Shown here: positions 1 through 6,472 of the stretch, piece by piece
Numbering within the stretch: the first letter of the stretch is position 1
Layout: the number at the start of each line of letters is the position of its first letter
Assembly (NCBI GenBank): GCA_025350985.1
Contig: JANXWU010000520.1
Coordinates: 1 to 6,472, forward strand
Direction of reading: 5' to 3'
DNA: 6,472 nucleotides
From: Spartobacteria bacterium
GTDB lineage: Bacteria > Verrucomicrobiota > Verrucomicrobiia > Chthoniobacterales > Chthoniobacteraceae
Made by a program: the position numbers and the translations under genes
The notes under the pieces: model-generated
The model's input: the letters and a program-made list of their open reading frames with translations, nothing else
Told to the model about the DNA's origin: nothing
Database searches by the model: none

Positions 1-2115
<2,115 letters not shown>

Positions 2116-2124
2116 TACCGCACC

Positions 2125-2367
2125 ATGAGCACTGCCAAAGTCGCCATCTCCATCAGCAAGCGCACGCTGCGGGAACTCGACTCGCTCGTGAAAACACGCG
2201 TCTTTCGGACGCGCAGCCAGGCCATCCAAAAGGCCGTGGAAGAAAAACTTGGGCGACTGCAAAAATCGCGGCTGGCGCGCGAGTGCGCGAAGCTTTCCAA
2301 GGCTGAGGAGCAATCGCTCGCCGATCAAGGCCTGCGCGCCGACGCAAAAGAATGGCCCGCATACTGA
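2125..2367 (+). CDS. Ribbon-helix-helix antitoxin of a type II TA system (CopG/MazE-like)
   Basis: This 80-residue protein has the layout of an RHH antitoxin. A short strand (KVAISIS, residues 5-11) would insert into the DNA major groove as a dimeric beta-ribbon. It is followed by helix 1 (RTLRELDSLVK, 13-23), a turn, and helix 2 opening with RTRSQAIQKAVEEKL (28-42). The charged tail (residues 45-80, with LARECAKLSKAEEQ and a final EWPAY) is the part expected to wrap the toxin and block its active site. The gene starts 9 nt after the upstream stop, right after a palindromic site it probably binds for autorepression. No good ribosome binding site precedes the ATG, so translation may depend on re-initiation from the upstream gene or on a leaderless transcript. 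It overlaps the toxin gene by 16 nt, the classic antitoxin-first order. Function is inferred from fold pattern and context; a true MazE (AbrB fold) is excluded by the RHH pattern. Confidence 0.88.
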   Translation: MSTAKVAISISKRTLRELDSLVKTRVFRTRSQAIQKAVEEKLGRLQKSRLARECAKLSKAEEQSLADQGLRADAKEWPAY

Positions 2368-2690
2368 GAGGCGAAATCCGCTGGGCCGATCTCGACCCGA
2401 CACGCGGCTCGGAACAGGCGGGACGCCTTCCTGTCGTCGTGTTGAGCGATGACGTTTTCAACGAGCGCTCCGGCACGGTCATCGCCATGGCAATCACCAG
2501 TCAGGAGCCGCGGGTTGGCTTCCCGCTGGCGTTGGAAATCGTGGAGTCGCGGCTTCCGAAACGCTCGTGGGTGAAGATCAGCCAGGTCCGCACCCTGTCG
2601 GTGAAGCGCATCGGCGCAAAACTCGGTCGCGCGAGCGCGGAAGAACTCGCGCATTTGCTCGAAGGGTTGAACGAAATTCTGGGAGCATGA
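2352..2690 (+). CDS. PemK/MazF-family toxin, probable mRNA endoribonuclease (catalytic Arg replaced)
   Basis: At 112 residues this is the normal size for MazF/PemK toxins, which cleave mRNA at short sequence motifs and stall growth until the antitoxin binds them. The family signature [19 protein letters not shown] is at residues 6-24. The conserved Glu of GSEQ is E21. Strand VVVLSDD follows at 28-34, and AITSQ at 47-51 contains T49, which aligns with the catalytic Thr52 of E. coli MazF. The distal motif [12 protein letters not shown] (71-82) and the C-terminal helix ([14 protein letters not shown]) are typical. One key position is odd. Relatives have Arg directly before the Pro after GSEQ (E. 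coli Arg29, B. subtilis Arg25, numbered from memory), but here it is L26, with R25 one residue earlier. Activity may therefore be reduced or lost. The ATG lies inside the antitoxin gene (16-nt overlap), with only an A-rich stretch before it, so translation is probably coupled. The ATG and length fit the family. Confidence 0.93.
   Translation: MARILRGEIRWADLDPTRGSEQAGRLPVVVLSDDVFNERSGTVIAMAITSQEPRVGFPLALEIVESRLPKRSWVKISQVRTLSVKRIGAKLGRASAEELAHLLEGLNEILGA
2681..2685 (+). promoter_or_regulatory. Shine-Dalgarno-like GGGAG for the helicase gene
   Basis: GGGAG lies inside the last codons of the toxin gene, 12 nt before the GTG at 2698. It supports that start and would tie helicase translation to the toxin transcript. 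The spacing is somewhat long. An ATG at 2687 lies closer but opens only a four-codon frame (MNGL then TGA), so it is not the helicase start. Confidence 0.4.
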
Positions 2691-2697
2691 ACGGCCT

Positions 2698-4680
2698 GTG
2701 ATCGCGCTGCGCGAAGATTTGCCCAACGATTTCGTCCAGCGGGTCGAGAAGATTTTCTCGCCCGACGGACTGCTTGCGGGCGCGAAGAATTTCGAGTTCC
2801 GCCCGCAGCAGCAGCAGATGGCGGTCGCGGTCGCGCGCGCGCTTTCGGAGGAGCGGCATCTCGTCGTCGAAGCGGGCACCGGCGTCGGCAAATCGCTCGC
2901 GTATCTGGTGCCGGCAATCATCCACGCGAAGGAGCAAAAGAAAAAAGCGATCGTCTCGACCTACACGATCAACCTGCAGGAACAGCTCATCTACAAAGAC
3001 ATTCCGATCCTGCAAAAAGTGCTGCCGTTCGAGTTCGAGGCGGCGCTGTGGAAAGGGCGGCAGAATTATCTTTGTCCCAAACGGCTGGAGCGCGCGATGG
3101 CTCACACGACCGACCTTTTCACCGGACCGGAGCAGGAGGAACTGACGCGCATTTGGGAATGGAGCCACACGACGCGCGACGGGACGTTGAGCGATTTCGC
3201 GGTCGAGCCGGACTCGAACGTCTGGTCGCAAGTGTGCAGCGAGCAGCACATTTGCACGGCGAAAACGTGCGGCCAGGACACACGCTGCTTTTACCAACAG
3301 GCGCGCAAGCGGCTCGTGAGCGCGGACGTGGTCATCATGAACCACACGCTGTTTTTCATGAACCTCGCGCCGATGAAAAACGACGAGGAAACCAAGGGCT
3401 GCATCTTCACGAACGACTTCGTCATTTTCGACGAAGCACACACGATCGAGCAGGTCGCGTCACGCCACATCGGGCTCGGCGTTTCGCAGTACGGGCTGCG
3501 TTATGTTTTGGAAAAACGGCTCTACAACGCGAAGACGAAAAAGGGTTTGTTCACGCAACTGCGCAGCCCAGACGGCGTGCGACTGATCACGGAACTCGCG
3601 GGCGATTTCGAGAACTTTTTCGGGCAGATTGAGACTCGGTCGATTTTCAAAAAAGGCCGTGAATACCGCGTGCGGCAGCCGGATTTCGTCGAGGACACGG
3701 TGACGGCGAAGCTCGCGAAATTGCAGACGCTGATCGTCTCGCTCGTGAAAGGTCTCGACGACGAGGTGACCAAAGCCGAGATGCAGGACATGGGTCGGCG
3801 CGTGCACGAGGCGCGGCTGAACATCGCGGAGTTCTTGTCGCAGAGCGCGGAGGAGCACGTTTACTGGGTCGAGAAAACGGGCAAGACGCAGACTTCGATC
3901 ACACTCAACGCCGCGCCGGTGGACATCGCGGCGTATTTGCGCGCGCGACTTTTTCGCGACGACACCTGCTGCGTGATGACGAGCGCGACGCTTTCCATCG
4001 GCACCGAGCAGCTCGATTATTTTCGCAATCGCGTCGGTGCCGAGGAAGCCGAGCCGCTGAAAGTCGGCAGCCCGTTTGACTACGAAAAGCAGATGAAAAT
4101 TTTCGTCGCGCGCAAAATGCCCGACCCGCGTGACCCCGGCTACGACACGGCGCTCGCGGAAAAGATCGAGCACTTTGTCGAACTGACCAAAGGCCGCACG
4201 TTCGTCCTTTTCACGAGCTACAAAATGATGTCATCGCTCGCCTCCGCGATGCGCGAGCACCTCGACGAACTCGACTACAAACTGCTCGTCCAAGGCGAAG
4301 GAATGCCGCGGCACCGGATGTTGCAGGAGTTTAAAAAAGACGACCGGCACGTGCTGTTCGGCACGGAGAGTTTTTGGAGCGGCGTCGATGTGCCGGGTGA
4401 GGCGCTCAGCAGTGTGATCATCACGCGGCTGCCGTTCGCGGTGCCCGATCATCCGCTGATCGAGGCGCGGCTCGAGGCGATCGAGGCGCGCGGCGGCGAT
4501 CCGTTTTCGGAATACTCGCTGCCCGAGGCGATTTTGAAATTTCGGCAAGGCGTCGGACGCCTGATTCGCACCGCGCAGGACAAGGGGATCGTCGCGATTC
4601 TGGACCCGCGCGTGTTGAGCAAAAGTTACGGCTCGGCGTTTCTGAAAGCGCTGCCGAAGTGTCCGGTGGAGATCGTGTGA
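2698..4680 (+). CDS. dinG: DinG/XPD-family ATP-dependent DNA helicase with Fe-S cluster
   Basis: This is a 660-residue superfamily 2 helicase of the DinG/Rad3 group: iron-sulfur, 5'-to-3' enzymes that unwind damaged or structured DNA such as R-loops and forks. Motifs in order: a Q-like FRPQQQQM (34-41), Walker [10 protein letters not shown] (58-66), motif Ia TINLQEQ (90-96), Walker B DEAH (245-248), TSATLS (428-433), motif V around [13 protein letters not shown] (555-567), and motif [10 protein letters not shown] (617-624). The likely cluster ligands are C126 (NYLCP) and C186, C191, C197; C-x4-C-x5-C matches the E. coli DinG spacing as I remember it. C180 is an extra cysteine. IMNHTLFF (213-220) follows the cluster as in relatives. 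There is no N-terminal exonuclease domain, so it is the short, E. coli-like form. The start is GTG: the frame has a stop at 2668, and the next Met (residue 41) would remove the Q-like motif. It begins 7 nt after the toxin stop, so it is probably co-transcribed. The exact in vivo substrate is not deducible. Confidence 0.94.
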   Translation: MIALREDLPNDFVQRVEKIFSPDGLLAGAKNFEFRPQQQQMAVAVARALSEERHLVVEAGTGVGKSLAYLVPAIIHAKEQKKKAIVSTYTINLQEQLIYKDIPILQKVLPFEFEAALWKGRQNYLCPKRLERAMAHTTDLFTGPEQEELTRIWEWSHTTRDGTLSDFAVEPDSNVWSQVCSEQHICTAKTCGQDTRCFYQQARKRLVSADVVIMNHTLFFMNLAPMKNDEETKGCIFTNDFVIFDEAHTIEQVASRHIGLGVSQYGLRYVLEKRLYNAKTKKGLFTQLRSPDGVRLITELAGDFENFFGQIETRSIFKKGREYRVRQPDFVEDTVTAKLAKLQTLIVSLVKGLDDEVTKAEMQDMGRRVHEARLNIAEFLSQSAEEHVYWVEKTGKTQTSITLNAAPVDIAAYLRARLFRDDTCCVMTSATLSIGTEQLDYFRNRVGAEEAEPLKVGSPFDYEKQMKIFVARKMPDPRDPGYDTALAEKIEHFVELTKGRTFVLFTSYKMMSSLASAMREHLDELDYKLLVQGEGMPRHRMLQEFKKDDRHVLFGTESFWSGVDVPGEALSSVIITRLPFAVPDHPLIEARLEAIEARGGDPFSEYSLPEAILKFRQGVGRLIRTAQDKGIVAILDPRVLSKSYGSAFLKALPKCPVEIV

Positions 4681-4882
4681 TTCTGTAGCGATGAAGCTCT
4701 CAGCACTTACGTCCGTGGCGCGACATCGGGCTCGGTGAACGGCGTCGGTGGCAGCTCGTTTGAATGAGCCGCTGTCTCGCCGCTTTCCAAAATTTGCCCT
4801 GCGTGATAGTCCTGCTGCCCGTCGGAGCGAAGAGCCGGTCGAAAGCTAATTTTCGGCCCATCCAGCGCGCCGGCTTTTCGCC
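4681..4882. other. Intergenic region between the helicase and pyruvate carboxylase
   Basis: This 202-bp gap is the largest in the window and the only plausible place for a terminator of the upstream unit and a promoter for pyruvate carboxylase. I see no convincing intrinsic terminator: no strong stem is followed by a T-run. I also see no good -35/-10 pair; TTTCCA and GATAGT occur with a short 15-bp spacer, which is weak. A clean hairpin lies in its last quarter. The reverse strand is open in two frames across most of the gap, running into the start of the carboxylase gene, but neither translation resembles a protein I recognise. Confidence 0.6.
4837..4858 (+). other. Hairpin in the probable 5' leader of pyruvate carboxylase
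   Basis: GGTCGAAA (4837-4844) pairs with TTTCGGCC (4851-4858) in an 8-bp stem with one G-U pair, closing a six-base loop GCTAAT. It ends 24 nt before the carboxylase ATG. No T-run follows, so it does not look like an intrinsic terminator. It could be a leader structure, a protein binding site or chance. Confidence 0.35.
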
Positions 4883-6472
4883 ATGCCTGACCAGACCAGC
4901 CACACTTTATCGCGCGCAAAAACGCCGCGGACGATTCGGAAAATTCTCGTCGCGAATCGATCTGAAATCGCCATCCGCGTCATGCGCGCGGCGAACGAAC
5001 TCGGGATTCGCACGGTTGCCGTTTTTGCGAACGAAGACCGATTTTGCCCGCACCGCTTCAAGGCCGACGAAGCGTACGAACTGAACAAAGAAAAGGGGCC
5101 GCTCGGCGCGTATCTCGACATCGAGGGCATCGTCGCCATCGCGAAGGAAAAAGGCTGCGACGCGATTCATCCCGGCTACGGATTTCTCTCGGAAAATCCT
5201 GAGTTTGCCCGGGCCTGTGAACGCGAGGGAATTCTCTTCATTGGCCCGAGTCCGCGCGTGCTCGAAATGATGGGCGACAAGACAGCGGCGCGGAAGGTTT
5301 CCGAGAAACTCAAAATCCCGACGCTGGCCGGGACGAAGGACGCGATTGAGAAAAAAAAGGACGCGCTGGCGGCGGCGAAAACGGTTGGCTTTCCGCTCAT
5401 CATCAAAGCAGCGTTCGGCGGCGGCGGGCGCGGAATGCGCGTGGTGCGCAAGGCGGAGGAACTCGAAGCGTTGCTCGAAGAAGCGCAGAGCGAGGCGCAG
5501 CGGGCGTTTGGAAACGGCGCGGTATTTTTGGAAAAATTCGTCGGGCGCGCGAAGCACATCGAAGTGCAGATCCTCGGCGACAAGCTCGGCAACGTGCTGC
5601 ACCTGCACGAGCGCGATTGTTCCGTGCAACGACGGCATCAGAAAGTGATCGAGCAGGCGCCGAGTTACGGCATCGATCAGAAGGTCATCGACGGTCTGTG
5701 CGACGCCGCTTTGAAAATCGCGCGCGAGGTCGGCTATACTCACGCGGGCACGGTCGAGTTTCTCGTCGATGCCGATAGTGGCGAGTGGTTTTTCATCGAG
5801 ATGAACCCGCGCATTCAAGTCGAGCACACGGTCACCGAAGTGATCACGAACATCGACATCGTGCGCTGCCAGATTCTCATCGCGCAAGGCCACGCGCTGC
5901 ACGGGCCGGAGATGGATTTGCCGCCGCAGGATCAGATTGCAAAGACGGGTTTTGCGATCCAGTGCCGCATCACGACCGAAGACCCGGAGAACAATTTCAC
6001 GCCGGACTTTGGGCGCATCCTGACTTACCGCAGCGCGGGCGGATTTGGCATTCGACTCGACGGCGCGCTCGGCACGACCAACGCCGTCATCACGCCCTAC
6101 TACGACTCGATGCTGGTGAAGATTACGGCGCATGGACGGAATTTTTCGACGGTGCTTCAGCGCATGGATCGGGCGCTGCGGGAGTTCCGCATTCGTGGCG
6201 TGAAGACGAACATTCCGTTCCTGCTCAACGTCATCAATCACGAGACCTTTTGCAGCGGCAAAGCCACGACGCGTTTCATCGACAACACCCCGGAACTTTT
6301 CAAGTTCGAGCGGAGAAAAGATCGCGCGACCAAGCTGCTCGCGTACGTCGCGGACATCACCGTCAACGGCAACCCGAACGTCAAAGGCTACAAGCCGTCA
6401 AAGCCGCTGTTGCCGCCGCCCATGCCGTCTTGGGATCGGAAATCGAACCCGCCCGCCGGCACGAAACAACTG
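4883..6472 (+). CDS. pyc: Pyruvate carboxylase, N-terminal biotin carboxylase half (3' partial)
   Basis: The frame is open for 530 codons to the window end; complete enzymes have about 1150 residues. Pyruvate carboxylase uses ATP and bicarbonate to carboxylate biotin, then transfers the carboxyl to pyruvate to make oxaloacetate in the cytoplasm. Visible parts: the pre-ATP-grasp domain with ILVANRSEIAIRV (21-33) and HPGYGFLSEN (96-105); ATP-grasp with K133, K175 and the loop GGGGRGMR (179-186); ERDCSVQRRHQK (243-254); and the active site FIEMNPRIQVEHTVTE (304-319) with E306, N308 and R310. CRITTEDPENNFTPD (361-375), FIDNTPELF (465-473) and DRATKLL (480-486) mark pyruvate carboxylase rather than the AccC subunit of acetyl-CoA carboxylase. 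It ends in a proline-rich linker and GTKQL, just where the carboxyltransferase domain should begin; that domain and the biotinyl lysine lie outside. ATG 4883 is the first start after an in-frame stop at 4847. It gives an N-terminal extension of roughly 15 residues, and no Shine-Dalgarno sequence is apparent. Confidence 0.95.
   Translation, partial: MPDQTSHTLSRAKTPRTIRKILVANRSEIAIRVMRAANELGIRTVAVFANEDRFCPHRFKADEAYELNKEKGPLGAYLDIEGIVAIAKEKGCDAIHPGYGFLSENPEFARACEREGILFIGPSPRVLEMMGDKTAARKVSEKLKIPTLAGTKDAIEKKKDALAAAKTVGFPLIIKAAFGGGGRGMRVVRKAEELEALLEEAQSEAQRAFGNGAVFLEKFVGRAKHIEVQILGDKLGNVLHLHERDCSVQRRHQKVIEQAPSYGIDQKVIDGLCDAALKIAREVGYTHAGTVEFLVDADSGEWFFIEMNPRIQVEHTVTEVITNIDIVRCQILIAQGHALHGPEMDLPPQDQIAKTGFAIQCRITTEDPENNFTPDFGRILTYRSAGGFGIRLDGALGTTNAVITPYYDSMLVKITAHGRNFSTVLQRMDRALREFRIRGVKTNIPFLLNVINHETFCSGKATTRFIDNTPELFKFERRKDRATKLLAYVADITVNGNPNVKGYKPSKPLLPPPMPSWDRKSNPPAGTKQL

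Noticed and set aside
2578..3441. 287-codon reverse-strand open frame across the toxin end and helicase start
   Set aside because: It is antisense to two well-supported genes, has low-complexity composition and no family motif.
4691..4738. Tiny 15-codon frame after the helicase
   Set aside because: It has no ribosome binding site, no recognisable peptide character and nothing beyond chance.
5351..5358. Run of eight A inside the carboxylase gene as a possible frameshift site
   Set aside because: The reading frame is intact and conserved on both sides, and the AAA AAA AAG codons simply encode Lys-Lys-Lys in a variable loop.
4907..6241. Long (444-codon) open frame on the reverse strand
   Set aside because: It lies opposite the pyruvate carboxylase gene, whose motifs are unmistakable in the + frame. 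The reverse product is Arg/His-rich with no recognisable domain and follows from GC-rich codon bias.
4883..6472. Reading the carboxylase as accC (acetyl-CoA carboxylase biotin carboxylase subunit)
   Set aside because: AccC would end near 450 residues. This frame continues past that point with FIDNTPELF, DRATKLL and GTKQL, which are pyruvate carboxylase features, and carries the CRITTEDPENNF signature.

Overview
The window is a GC-rich bacterial chromosomal segment with every gene on the + strand. The protein sequences, especially the DinG-type helicase and the short RHH/PemK pair, look most like those of Verrucomicrobiota. That assignment rests on remembered family resemblance only and is moderate at best. 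There is no rRNA, tRNA, CRISPR array, insertion sequence or phage gene. The content is ordinary cellular genes plus one small toxin-antitoxin (TA) module.

Layout: (1) 1-2115 is a thioredoxin-domain/DUF255 protein (YyaL/SPATA20 family) that lacks only its extreme N-terminus. (2) 2125-2367 and 2352-2690 form a type II TA pair: a ribbon-helix-helix antitoxin overlapping a PemK/MazF-type toxin by 16 nt. A set of overlapping inverted repeats lies directly before the antitoxin start. (3) 2698-4680 is a DinG/XPD-type iron-sulfur DNA helicase. It starts at GTG only 7 nt after the toxin stop and has a Shine-Dalgarno-like GGGAG inside the toxin's 3' end. (4) 4681-4882 is a 202-bp non-coding gap holding a clean hairpin. 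(5) 4883-6472 is the N-terminal biotin carboxylase half of a pyruvate carboxylase that runs off the window.

The first four genes are packed tightly enough (gaps of 9 and 7 nt, one overlap) to be one transcription unit, with the TA pair lodged between two housekeeping-type genes. The pyruvate carboxylase follows the only sizeable gap and probably has its own expression signals. It would supply oxaloacetate from pyruvate.

The most notable observation is in the toxin. The arginine that normally sits just before the conserved proline in MazF/PemK proteins is leucine here (codon CTT at 2427-2429), while the rest of the fold looks intact. This could be a weakened or inactive toxin still carried with its antitoxin. 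I see no clearly new multi-gene system in this window.
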